Below, piece by piece: positions 1-9,759 of a stretch of 24,967 nucleotides of DNA (positions are counted from its first letter, which is position 1; each line of letters begins with the position of its first letter). Below the pieces are notes generated by a model. The model saw only the letters and a list, made by a program, of their open reading frames with translations, ran no database searches and was not told the origin of the DNA. The translations under genes and the position numbers were made by a program. This DNA comes from Psilocybe azurescens (lineage: Eukaryota; Basidiomycota; Agaricomycetes; Agaricales; Agrocybaceae): positions 1 through 24,967 of the forward strand of contig JAJIRX010000498.1 of the NCBI GenBank assembly GCA_023853785.1. The letters run 5' to 3'.

Positions 1-497
1 TGTTACGACTTCAAGCTTATATTCACGTGCGTGGATAAAGCCGACAGTCAAGTAGTCAAGAACAGCAAGTTCCAAGCGGTGTCAAGTAAGAGGAGGTTAG
101 ATTCTCAAGAACTAGCTAAAGAATACAGTGGATCCTTCCTGGTATAAATACTATGAACCGCACAGCAAGTTGAAACGAGTTTGAATGTTCATCAGCAGAT
201 GTATATAAGAATAGAGGAAACAGATCAAGTGTTCATCGAAAGATGTATCATAAAAGATAGAAGTGAAAGTCCATCAAAGATATGATGGAGTTTCGTAGAT
301 ATGATGGAAAGCAAAGTTCATCAGAACATACGATGATGTATCAATGATGTGACGGATGACAAAGAAAAGGAAAAGAAAAGAAAAGAAAAGACTTGTTGTA
401 ACAATCACATGATGTTGTCCATCATGTGACAGGAAAATTTTATATACGAAAAGGAAAAGAAAAAGGAAAAGCAAAAGAAAATAAAGTGTCCATAACA
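1..497 (-). repeat. 3' LTR of the retrotransposon
   Basis: Direct repeat of 6239-6735. It has the terminal TG...CA dinucleotides and 5-bp terminal inverted repeats (TGTTA/TAACA). Read on the minus strand, U3 is roughly 497-118 and R-U5 roughly 117-1, taking the predicted transcription start from the self-primer at 107-117. It contains purine-rich AAAAG tracts at 361-390 and 449-483 and a 10-bp inverted repeat with a 5-nt loop (405-429). Confidence 0.95.
405..429. repeat. Hairpin-forming inverted repeat in U3
   Basis: TCACATGATG and CATCATGTGA form perfect 10-bp arms separated by five bases. The same hairpin is intact in the other LTR at 6644-6668. It includes a CACATG/CATGTG E-box-like core and lies in the U3 part of the LTR, so a promoter-factor site is possible. 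Confidence 0.6.
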
Positions 498-509
498 TTA
501 CCCCCTTCT
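498..509 (-). other. Polypurine tract
   Basis: Minus-strand AGAAGGGGGTAA, directly upstream of the 3' LTR, is the expected plus-strand DNA primer site. It has one pyrimidine (T) close to the LTR junction. Confidence 0.65.
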
Positions 510-538
510 AAGGTTCGACTGTCCCAGTCGAATGGTCT

Positions 539-1050
539 TCAGTATCCGTAGGGTTCTCCGGTATTGTTTGCGATGCCAACGTCATCCGTGGGGTCGTCAT
601 AATCAAAGTAATCGCTTCTGTGAGGAGAGTCGTTACGCTTGAAAGGACAGTATCTTGTTGTATGTCCTGGTCCTCGGCGGTGGCAGTGGTTGCAGGTGAA
701 GTTGTTCACCGTAGGGGGTGTCGTGCGGTGTTTGATGAGCACGTGTTTGATGGCTCGTTCGAAACCCTTGAGTTGAAGACGTTTGAGGGAGTTGGTGGCG
801 GCTTTGTGGTGGACTCGGACTCTCGCCTGTTTGACTGCGATGTCCGCCTCGATGATTCGTATTTCGCCAGATAAATAGTTGAAGAATTCAAGTTCTTGTT
901 CGATAAAGGGGGCAAGGGCTTCGACGTCGTATCGGTTTTCGGCATTTTCAAGATTTCAAGTAGTTCGTAGACGGAGAGAGTATTAAAAAGTTGAGACGAT
1001 GTAGTAGTAGATTGGGGAACAGATGAGGCACGAGCAGTGGAATGAGACAT
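539..1050 (-). CDS. ORF3: coiled-coil protein with C-terminal zinc knuckle (accessory, env position)
   Basis: Lies between the chromodomain and the polypurine tract, inside the element. The ATG is at 1050. The first part is Ser/Thr-rich, then comes a segment beginning LSVYELLEIL. One base more in the T4 run at 945-948 (plus strand) joins this to a long acidic/basic helical stretch rich in Glu, Ile, Lys and Arg, then to a knuckle C-X2-C-X6-H-X4-C (CNHCHRRGPGHTTRYC) near 690-640 and an acidic Asp/Tyr-rich tail. Corrected length would be about 170 residues. The X6 spacing differs from the X4 of Gag's knuckle, so it is not a simple Gag copy. A second nucleic-acid-binding protein is an inference. 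No signal peptide or membrane segment, so not an envelope protein. Confidence 0.65.
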
Positions 1051-1073
1051 TGTTGGATATCGATGTTTGTTGC

Positions 1074-1245
1074 CTAGAAGTGTAGCGACTTGACCTTTCT
1101 TATAGCCTTTGTTGCCAGTCCGGGTCTAAGTTTTTCCTTGAGCTGGGAAATCCGCAGTTGATACTCTAGATTTTGGTCATGCGCCATTGCTGCGCATCTT
1201 TCCTTGAAGTTCATTGCGTGCTTGTTTCTCCGCATCTTGAGACAT
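1074..1245 (-). CDS. Small charged ORF between pol and ORF3 (hypothetical)
   Basis: Not recognised. An ATG at 1245 opens a charged, Lys/Glu/Gln-rich frame (begins MSQDAEKQARNEL). After a one-base shift in a short A run near 1205 the neighbouring frame continues with similar composition (YQLRISQLKEKL, GLATKAIRKVK) to a stop at 1074-1076, for about 56 residues. It ends 24 nt before the ATG of the next ORF and starts about 185 nt after the pol stop. Composition suggests a short helical, possibly coiled-coil peptide. It may be chance. Confidence 0.35.
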
Positions 1246-1429
1246 TATAGAGCGCTATCTCCAAGTTCTTCAAGCATTTGTTGTCGATCTTCTTGGGATT
1301 TTGGTATTTTTGTCGTGAGGAAAATAGGTTCGTGAGTGTTTTGGGGAAAGAGAGTGGACTTGACAGCGTTTGGTCGAGGAAAGGAGAGCATGTTGATTGA
1401 TTGTCGAGTGAGGGAAGATGGTGGTCTTT

Positions 1430-4400
1430 TTACAGCTTGTGACGTGTTCGGTAAGTCTGTAAGATTTCGTTACCGGTTTCTTCAAAGACCGAAGCCGGTT
1501 CCCACGTTGCTTCGGTGATCGGATAGTCCTTCCATTTGACGTAGTATTGGTATCCTCTTCCTCTTTTTCGATGTTTGAGAATCGTCTCTATTTCCCAATG
1601 TTCTTCTTCGTTTAATATCTCTGGTGGCGGTCGAATGAAATTGGGTCCATGTGTTTCGGTCTCGTGGTATGGATTAAGAAGTGTCGCATGGAATACATCG
1701 TGAATGAGCCATCCTTTGGGGAGTTCCAGTCGATAAGTTAGGGGTCCTAAGACTTCTTTGATCTTGAAGGGTCCTTCTCGTTTTGGTGCCATTTTCTTGT
1801 GATAATTCGTCTGTAAATTTGTCGCTTCTAGCCAAACTCTTTGTCCTTGGATGAACGGTGTGAAGTTTGAGTTTTCCTTTCAGCCATCCTTGTCCGGGCT
1901 AGTTCGTGGGCTGCTAGGGCTTCTTCTCGATCCTTTTGAAGATACTTCAGTCTTTCTTCTACTGAAGGAAACTTGGTGTGTTCGAATGCGGTGGGAATTG
2001 CGATGGGGAGTATCCGAGAATTAATTCGAATGGTGTTCTCTGTCTGTCCGCATGTCTTCGGTTATTGTGAGTGAATTCGAGGTCCCAAAGTCGTTCATGC
2101 CAGTCTTCTGGGTGAGACGAGCAGTATATGGATAGATAGGCTTCGATCTCTTGGTTATATTGTTCTGTTGTTCCATCCGTTTGAGGGGTGATAAGCAGTT
2201 GAAAATTTCGATTTTACTCCAAGGAGTTTCATTAGTTCTTTGAATGATTCAGCGGCAAATCTGGGGTCTCGATCTGATGTGAGGCTGTCTGGTAGTCCAA
2301 ACCTTTTGTAGAGATTGTCCAGTAAGAGTTTGCCAGTCTTTTCAGCATCCAGTCCTTTCATTCGGCATGGAATAAGGATAAGTCCTTTTGTGTTCCCGTG
2401 ATCGGTGATGCTTAGAATCACATCAAATTCAACTTCTCCTTGCTTGTCCACCGACCGGTGGAAGGTCTGTAAGGAAGTCCATAGCACTGTCTGCAAAGGG
2501 TCGGGCTGACTTTGGTCCAGGTATCGGTATGAATGATGGGTTAGAGGGATGTCGATTTATTTTGAACTGTTGGCAGGCGGCACATCCTTTTATGTATTGC
2601 TTGACAAATGATCGTAATCCTGGCCACCAGTAGTGTTGTTTTACCGAATTGAATGTTTCTAATTCTCCAGGGTGTCCGGCTGAGATAGGGTCGTGATATG
2701 ATTTGACTATGTCTTTCCGTAGGGTTTGATCTTTTGGAATGTAGGCTCGTCCTTGGTAGTATAAGATAGTTTTGCCGTTCACGTTCTCTGTTTTCCATTC
2801 TCTGAGGTCGTGTTGTGCATTTGGTGGTCCTCCTTCTAATAGGGTTTTCATTGCTTCTGCTGCGTTGTGGTCCAGTTCGTTCGCATTGGCAATTCTTTCC
2901 TGTAACTCGGCGTCGATTAAGTCGATGAATAGCTTTTCTGGAAGTAAGGTGATGTTTTCATTGTCATGGTCTTCTTCTGGGGTGAAATCAGGGGCTGTCT
3001 TGAAAGGGTATCAGATTGAACCATTTTGTTTCCAGGTAGATGTACCAACTTCAGATTGAATTCTGAGACATACAGAGACCAGCGCGCCTGTCGTCGGTTT
3101 AGATTTTGGGCCGATCTGAAATATGTCAAATTCTTGTGATCTGAATATACCCGTGGTCGTGGTGTTCTGATCCTTGGATGTAGTGTCTCCATTCCTGTAA
3201 TGATCTGATTATTCCCAGTAATTCCCTGTCGTAGATTTCGTAGTTTCTTTCGGTTGGAGAGAACGTTCTTGATATAAATGCGCATGGGTGTCTTTCGCCA
3301 TTTCCGTCCAGTTGAGTAAGGACTGCTCCGGAGGCATATTTTGAAGCATCAGATTCGATTTGAAATGGTTTGGCGGGGTCGGGCATCAAGAGTACCGGTT
3401 CTTCCGTGAATCGTTTCTTCAGTTCATCAAAGGCAGCTTGAGTTGTGTCATTCCATAGAAATCCTTTGTCTTTCTTCAGGAGTTCATTTAGAGGTCGAGC
3501 TACTTCAGAGGAATTTCTGGATGAATTTTCGGTAGAAGTTCCCAAAGCCCAGGAACGATCGGACTTGTTTGAGAGTAGTAGGTGCTGGCCAGTCTTGAAT
3601 TCCTTTGAGTTTTGTTGGATCCATAGAGATTTTTCCTGCTTCAACAATCATTCCAAGATATTCCACTTTTCCTTGAGCAAAGAGCATTTTTCCGGTTTGA
3701 GATAGAGATCGTTTTCTCGGAGTCGTTGTAGAACCATTTTGGTGTATTTTCCAATTCCCTCGATCTTTCGCAAAGATTAGAATGTCGTCCATATAGATGA
3801 TTACGAAGCATTGTGATATCATGTCTTCGAAGATTGAGTCCATCATGGATTGGAAGGTTGCTGGGGAATTGCACATGCCAAAGAACATTACAGTTGGTTC
3901 GAAAAGTCCTCGGTTGGTTTTGAATGCTGCTTTCCATTGATCACCTTCTTTTATCCTGATGTTGTTGTAGCCCCATCGGATATCTAGTTTGGTGAAGAAT
4001 TTTAAGCCTTTCAATTTGTCCATAAGTTCTGTAATCCATGGTAGTGGGTAAGCGTTCTTGATCGTCCAGTCGTTCAGATACCTGTAGTCTTGACAAGGTC
4101 TAAGCTTTCCATCTTTCTTTGATACAAAGAAGAAGGGAGATGCCATAGGTGATTCTGAGGGTCGAATGTATCCTTTGTCCAATTGTTCCTTTGTCCAGGT
4201 GTCCAGTTCTGTTTGTTCTGCCGGTGTGATATTGTATGCCTTGAATTTCTTTGGTATGAATCCTTCTTTTAACTCAATTTTATGGTCCCATGGTCTTGGT
4301 TCTGGGAATCGGTCTGCCGCTTGTTTATCAAAAGGTCCATATATGATTGATATTCTGGGGGGAACAATTTCTTGGAGAGGTCTTGTCGGTTTCTCTGGTT

Positions 4401-5042
4401 CATATTGTTGGGCCAGCGTCTGTGAGGTTGTGATTTTGGTGTTAAGCCAAGTTTCTTTTATTTCGTCTTCGTTTGCATCCCGATATATTGGATGACTAAC
4501 GATTCGGCGAATTTCCAATGGGTGGGTAGTCTCGATTGTTGGTGTTCGTTCGTCCGTTTCTTCTTCAATGGTGGTTTGATTTATTGTAGGCCCTTGACGT
4601 GGTTTCCAAGTTATCTGTCCGTTCGGCCAGTTGATTCCTGGATTCTTTTCCTGTAGCCAAGGGAATCCTAAAATAATTTTCTGTTTTCCTAGCCCAGAGA
4701 CCAGTAATTGTTCCCGATGGTTCCGGTTTCCAACCTTTAGGTCCAGGTCTACAAATGACGTAGATGGTTCCTTTCTTGTTTGGGGTTCCATCTACGTTAT
4801 AAACCTGGATCGGTTTTCCAAGGGTTGGGTTCTGAGTCCAAGTTTTTGTGCATAGTTCTGGTCAATGAATTTCCCTCCTGCTCCTGAGTCTAAGAGCGCA
4901 GAGGTTTCGACGATTTGTGAGCCATTCTGTTTCTTGGTGGGGAATGAAACTGGTAAAAGCATAGTTTTATTCTCGATTGTTGCCGTAAGTACAGATTGTA
5001 TCTTCAGATAAGGAGAGACAGACGTCGTCCTGTTTCTCCACT
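1430..5042 (-). CDS. pol: Retrotransposon Pol: protease, RT, RNase H, integrase, chromodomain (frame-broken)
   Basis: Reverse-transcribes and integrates the element. Protease: active-site DSGA at 4879-4890. RT: about 4200-3620, with [12 protein letters not shown] and catalytic YMDD at 3784-3795. RNase H: about 3440-3190, with [11 protein letters not shown] and YDRELL. Integrase: H2C2 zinc finger at about 2740-2560, then the catalytic core with the first Asp in [10 protein letters not shown] and the second in [12 protein letters not shown], and the Glu in an EIEAYL segment near 2140. GPY-like region: about 1800-1650. Chromodomain: about 1610-1450 ([15 protein letters not shown]). Single-base frame changes fall near 4825, 4765, 3750, 3690, 3520, 2440, 2175 and 1870; several are repaired by changing a homopolymer by one base. 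Key catalytic residues are present. Stop after the chromodomain at about 1430. Confidence 0.92.
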
Positions 5043-5981
5043 TTAAAAATCCTTTTCTTCTTTCTCTTCAAATCCTGTTTTAACCATGAGGTCTGCAAGT
5101 TCGTCTTTTTCGTCCTTGTTCAGGCTCCTGATATGGGCATGGAGTTCCTTTGGGGTCCACTTCTTGCTGGGTTGTCCTTGGGTTCTGTTCTGGTTTGTTG
5201 GTCCTTTCTGTGGGCAATCTCTGGATAGATGTCCTTGTTGTTTGCACCTGAAACAGGCGCCTTTCCTGATTAATTCGCTTGTTCTTCCGGCTGTCATGGC
5301 GCTTACGTCCATCCTGTTTGGGTCGTAGTTCCTGTTGTTTCTTGGGAAGTTGTTCCATCGTGGCGCCCTCCTACGTTCTTCTGGTTCTTCTCTAAAGACC
5401 TTGGCCAGTCTATAGTTGGTGTCAAATGTTGTTGCTTTTTGTACCAGCCTTGGATCGTCCTTGGAAGGTCTTCAGAGTACAGGATCCTGTCGGCAAGCTG
5501 AGGTGTGATGCATTTTGGAATAATCCAATGAGGTGGGGCGTGGTCTGATTCCGTTTCTGTTCCTAGATTGGCTTGTCCTACCAACAATTTGAACTTGTTG
5601 ATGATGTCTTCCACTCTTTCGTTGGGTTTTTGCCTAAGTCGTTTTATGTCGTTCATGGCTGATCTGGTTTCATCCACTGGGGTGAATGCGTCGTGGAATT
5701 TTTCGAAGAAATGTTCTGAGGGTGTCCCATTCGATGGTTTGGTTGGGACTAGTTCCTTTCGTCCTCGAGGTCAAGTACTGTTCCTTCCATAGTTTTGCTC
5801 CTCCTTCCATGCAGAATGATAAGATGAAGGCAATTTTCTTCTTGTCTGTGTTGTAGATGTCTTCGTTTATGTCCATGTAAAGATAGCAGTCTTGTATGAA
5901 AGACCTGGATTTGTTCCTGTCTCCATCAAATACGGTGGGTTTGTTGATCGAGATTTCTTTCTTTCCGTTTGTTTCGACCAT
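5043..5981 (-). CDS. gag: Retrotransposon Gag (frame-broken)
   Basis: Structural capsid/nucleocapsid protein of the element. The ATG at 5981 is the first AUG downstream of the predicted RNA start. The capsid-like part runs 5981 to about 5330; a CCHC zinc knuckle C-X2-C-X4-H-X4-C lies at about 5255-5214 (CFRCKQQGHLSRDC) for RNA packaging. Frame changes occur near 5710 (one base too many in a T run) and at 5436-5440 (a T run on the plus strand one base short). The apparent stop at 5043-5045 follows a five-base A run (5045-5049 on the plus strand); one more base there would open Gag directly into the protease frame, giving a single Gag-Pol protein as in Tf1. An open frame without ATG continues upstream of 5981 to about 6180. 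Confidence 0.85.
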
Positions 5982-6226
5982 GTCTGTGTCTTGTTCTTCT
6001 TGGTCTATCGCCAGGGTTGCTAATAAGTCGTATAGCGAGTTCGATAGGTCTTCGTTGCCTAGGTTGATATCTTCAGAGCTTTGTCTGGACAGGTTCAGTG
6101 TCTGCCAATTTCGTGTTGGGGTTCCTTCTTCTGAGCTGTCGGTAAATTCCGCCTTTCGGTGGTGCCGTGTTTCGTTTCAGGTTTCAGAGGTCTCGTCTGC
6201 TGGGGAGCGGGCGAGATTCGTAGATG

Positions 6227-6237
6227 AGCTAGTTCTT
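6227..6237 (-). other. Primer-binding site (self-priming type)
   Basis: Minus-strand AAGAACTAGCT starts one base inside the 5' LTR boundary, where a PBS belongs. It does not resemble a tRNA 3' end (no TGG start typical of tRNA-primed PBS) but pairs over 11 nt without mismatch with the predicted transcript 5' end at 6346-6356. Confidence 0.7.
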
Positions 6238-6345
6238 TTGTTACGACTTCAAGCTTATATTCACGTGCGTGGATAAAGCCGACAGTCAAGTAGTCAAGAA
6301 CAGCAAGTTCCAAGCCGGTGTTAAGTAAGAGGAGGTTAGATTCTC

Positions 6346-6356
6346 AAGAACTAGCT
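6346..6356 (-). promoter_or_regulatory. Predicted RNA 5' end / self-primer
   Basis: Minus-strand AGCTAGTTCTT, the exact reverse complement of the primer-binding site next to the LTR. In Tf1-type elements the first 11 nt of the genomic RNA fold back onto the PBS and are cut to prime minus-strand DNA. The length here (11) equals that of Tf1. A copy lies at 107-117 in the other LTR. The start site itself is inferred. Confidence 0.65.
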
Positions 6357-6381
6357 AAAGAATACAGTGGATCCTTCCTGG

Positions 6382-6389
6382 TATAAATA
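6382..6389 (-). promoter_or_regulatory. TATA box of the LTR promoter
   Basis: On the minus strand the sequence is TATTTATA. It lies 26-33 nt upstream of position 6356, where an RNA would have to start for its first 11 nt to match the primer-binding site. That is the usual TATA-to-start spacing, so the box and the self-priming model support each other. The same box is present in the left LTR. Confidence 0.7.
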
Positions 6390-6744
6390 CTATGAACCGC
6401 ACAGCAAGTTGAAACGAGTTTGAATGTTCATCAGCAGATGTATATAAGAATAGAGGAAACAGATCAAGTGTTCATCGAAAGATGTATTATAAAGATAGAA
6501 GTGAAAGTCCATCAAAGATATGATGGAGTTTTGTAGATATGATGGAAAGCAAAGTTCATCAGAACATACGATGATGTATCAATGATGTGACGGATGACAA
6601 AGAAAAGGGAAAAGAAAAGAAAAGAAAAGACTTGTTGTAACAATCACATGATGTTGTCCATCATGTGACAGGAAGGTTTTATATACGAAAGGAAAAGAAA
6701 AAGGAAAAGCAAAAGAAAATAAAGTGTCCATAACAACTTCATAC

Positions 6745-8025
6745 ATGATTATAGCTGACATGGCTGTCAATTCACCCCCCAACACTCTGCTCAACAGCTC
6801 AGATAATCTCAAGGTAACAGTCATAGGCATTACTGAGCTGATTGGCAAGATAGGCATATGAGGAACCTGGACAAGTCAATAATAGAGCTAGGAAAGGGTT
6901 GAGGAACTTACAGCATGACAAATTCAATGCCTTGGCAAATGCATTGATACTGAACTGGGGACAGACATGCCATAACTGTCTGTAAAAGCACAGAGTCTCA
7001 ATTGCAAATCCTAAATGGGGTTGCTCAGGGAGGTTGAATGATGCCAAACTTGACAAGAGTAAGAGTGACGGCAGAAATTGCATTGGATGTGAAAAGAAAG
7101 AACAGTTTTTGTGGCCTGTCAAAAATGTCAGTATGAGTCTCAGTAAAGAAATCTATACCAACCTTCCAAAGAAACAACTTCAATTGTCCATGGGACCCAA
7201 TTTCCATTCTCTGCACTTCTAACAGGTGGGCCTTGTGATTGGAATTTGAGAAATGTGTTGACAAGATGTGGCAGCATAGATCTCCACACCTGGACTTGAC
7301 GTTCTACTCGATCCTTTTGTGTGCAATGATCCTTTTGTTTTCTAGGCAGTATGTTGTTAATATCCATTATAAATTAGGAACAAGAAACACATACTGTTCT
7401 GTGAGAGTATCCAAGAACAAATTCTGTAAATGAACCTCCCTCTGCATTGCTGGAAAAAAAACCTTCTTCTCCAGGCGGAGGCCAAGAAAAGGCAGTGTTG
7501 TCCTTGTCAACACACACCTCGTCAGCCATGTTTGCATCATCCTCAGTGGCATGGATGAGGTCTTTGTGTTCTTGGAAACCGAGATCTAGCACATTGTAAG
7601 TTCAAGCAATAGAGTGGCCATAAATACTACTTACTTCTGAGTTGTGCATGGTACTGCTTTTTCTCAGTTTCGAGTTGCACTGCCGTCTTGTTGAGTTTGA
7701 CATGCTTCTGAGAGGGCTGCATTGGCTGCCAAAGTCCATAGCTTATGCCACATACTATGGATACACCACTAGAGAGACCAGATCACTTGGGCATAGAGTG
7801 AACCAAGAGTATTCAAGGAGATTACGAGTGGAGAGAGACATGGAGGAGGAGGTACAAGGAAGGAGGGAATCCCACGCTTTCCTCCTGTTTTGGAATGGGT
7901 GCCCACTTTCAGAAGATGGGCTGTGCTGCAGGTTTGATATCATGTGAAGAGCAATGGCACTTTGGTTCTGACTTCCGATTGAAGGGGTGTCAGTGGTGCA
8001 CGTCAAATGTGGTGCCTGCAAAAAT
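6745..8025 (-). pseudogene. Decayed KDZ-transposon-associated (CxC1-like) gene
   Basis: Minus-strand fragments in the right order resemble the N-terminal half of CxC1 cysteine-cluster proteins that accompany KDZ transposases in mushrooms: a Lys/Gln-rich start with AFSWPPPGEEGFF (about 7480), RVERQVQVWRSMLPHLVNTF (about 7300), WTIEVVSLE, then LCFYRQLWHVCPQFSINAF (about 6980) and YLANQLSNAYDCYLEI (about 6810). Plausible introns are 7586-7634 (GTAAGT...TAG) and 6867-6911 (GTAAGT...CAG). The frame is broken between 7200 and 7050, and a TGA follows the last motif where an Arg codon would fit. The homologous remainder is missing: the retrotransposon starts at 6735. The coding signal left of 7790 is clear; 7790-8025 is uncertain. 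The family call comes from remembered motifs. Confidence 0.45.
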
Positions 8026-9054
8026 CAACCTCCTATTACCCAGCTTAGAAATCAAACTCAGCATCATTGCTGATGAGGACAGTGAGCAGGTATTCAGTAG
8101 ATAGGTGTATTGCAACAAACAGAGGCTGATTAAACCTGATATATTGTGTAATAAATGTTTATTTCTTCTCTTTTTGTTGCTACAGCGTGTTACAGTTGAA
8201 GGAGACATACTAGAGAGTAGATATGAGGAAGGGAGGGGACGGGAGATGGCATAGACAAAAAGGAAAGAGGGTGGAAAGGGACAGATGTCATCTCAGGACA
8301 GGGGACAGAAAAGGAAGAATCCCAATAAAGAAAATGGTGCACTGATCAGGTGACAAGCAGCAGTGATGACAAGAGTTAGGTGTCTGGCACTAATGTGGGA
8401 GGAGGGCGGAAGGAAAGGTGGGAGGAAGGGCAGGTGAAGCATTGCCAAGCACTGTCATGAATGATGGGTGGCATTTGATTGATGGGTGGCTACGGTATCT
8501 GACAACGGATAATATGCTGAAGATAATCTTGAATTTTTTATCTATTTAATCTTGTCTATCTACTATCTTGTAATCAGTTATCTAGTCTAATCTAAAACCT
8601 TGTCTTATCTATGACGATGAACAGAAAAGCTGGAAAAGTGGACACTTAGGGATAGGAATAAAGACAGGTAAGGCAGAGTGACCAAACCCTATACAAACCT
8701 GGTGGTGTGATGTGATCAGTTTGTGCCAACAAATGTGACAGCGGCAGTGGGAACCTTAGGTGGCACTCATTCCTGCCCTGCCCTGGGGCCAAATACACAA
8801 AATCAGATCATTACAACCACTATATCTCCCTCAAATCCTGTCCAATTTGCATGATTCTGGACTTGTTTAAATCACATTTACAGTCCGGTTCTTTCCTGGT
8901 TGCTCACTCATAATTTATTATGGTGTGTGCACCAATGCTTGTCAATTCATTGCAAAATTAAGGCTTTACCAGTTTCCTGTAGACACCCTGGGGCCACAAA
9001 ATGTGTGCCAGACAGCCTGCAAAAATGCCTGGGTATGAGCCATTGAGTGGATTT

Positions 9055-9079
9055 ACTGTACCATATCATATGGTACAGT
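9055..9079. repeat. 25-bp perfect palindrome
   Basis: Arms ACTGTACCATAT and ATATGGTACAGT flank a single C. A related string, CATATCATAT followed by TACAGTGTA, recurs near 9957-9976 just before the ~705-bp repeat. Confidence 0.7.
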
Positions 9080-9222
9080 GTAGACTGCCCAAAATGGAAG
9101 GGAAAATTCGCTGGTTCAGAGGAACCACTGAACCCATATGAAATGCTACACTGTAACTGTACTTGGCTTGATGGCCATTGCTCTGCATGGCATAACGAGT
9201 CCTTTTGTGGGACTGATTTGAA

Positions 9223-9484
9223 CCATCCTTGCTTACTTATGCTTATACTTTTTAGCATCAAAATTTATAATTACATATACTGAACAATTCATTATGCACA
9301 ATACCAAAAACTAGAGAAAAGGAGCCATTTTACTATGTTGGGGCCAGATTTTACCATCCTTCCTCACACTTTATGGCTTCAAAAATTATAAGCTAGATAA
9401 TGAATGACTTGCTATGCACAATTCAAAAAACTGGAGAAAAGAGAGCCATTTGGTGATGTCAGAGCCTGATTTTGCACTTTTGGC
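9223..9484. repeat. Imperfect tandem duplication, period about 131 bp
   Basis: Two units starting with CCATCCTT (9223 and 9354) share, in the same order, a TTATGGCTT-like string, CAAAAATTATAA, TATGCACAAT, AAAACT(A/G)GAGAAAA and GAGCCATTT. They have diverged by many substitutions and short indels. Confidence 0.6.
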
Positions 9485-9759
9485 ACATTCATTACAATAT
9501 TTTGGCCCTTATATTGAACATAAAAATATATAAAAATTAGATTAATATGCATATAAACTGTTTCTATGAGAGTGCTAAAAATCAGATTTAAAAAGCTGCA
9601 GTTGTGAAGTTATAAATGAAAAGTGTCAATTTACAAACACTGGTGCTGGATGACAAATGCCATGGAATTCAGAATTTACATCACGTTATCAAAACGATGG
9701 AAGGAGTTGAGCATCATTTGGCAAAAATAACTCGGGAGAAGCTGGTTTTACCAAAGAAA

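Larger units (their letters stand above)
1..6735 (-). mobile_element. Ty3/gypsy LTR retrotransposon (chromovirus, Tf1/sushi-like), full length
   Basis: Two 497-bp direct LTRs bound an internal region read on the minus strand. In order it encodes Gag with a zinc knuckle, aspartic protease, reverse transcriptase, RNase H, integrase and a C-terminal chromodomain, followed by a 3' accessory block. The order PR-RT-RH-IN plus chromodomain places it in the chromovirus branch of Ty3/gypsy. The chromodomain is expected to steer integration to marked chromatin. The LTRs differ by five transitions and four one-base length changes, so insertion is recent. The reading frames are interrupted by about ten single-base shifts, mostly in homopolymers. 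The left end coincides with base 1 of the window, so the target-site duplication cannot be checked; the five bases after the right LTR are ACTTC. Confidence 0.95.
6239..6735 (-). repeat. 5' LTR of the retrotransposon
   Basis: Second LTR copy with TGTTA/TAACA ends. It carries the promoter of the element, read leftwards. Relative to 1-497 there are five substitutions, all transitions (three C/T, two A/G), and four single-base length differences, each inside a run of the same base. Confidence 0.95.

Noticed and set aside
274..498. Hydrophobic Phe/Leu-rich open frame inside the LTR (minus strand)
   Set aside because: It is the translation of purine-rich AAAAG low-complexity DNA and recurs in the other LTR; no sign of a real protein.
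539..1050. ORF3 as an envelope gene
   Set aside because: The position fits env, but there is no signal peptide, membrane helix or fusion-type segment; the zinc knuckle points to nucleic-acid binding.
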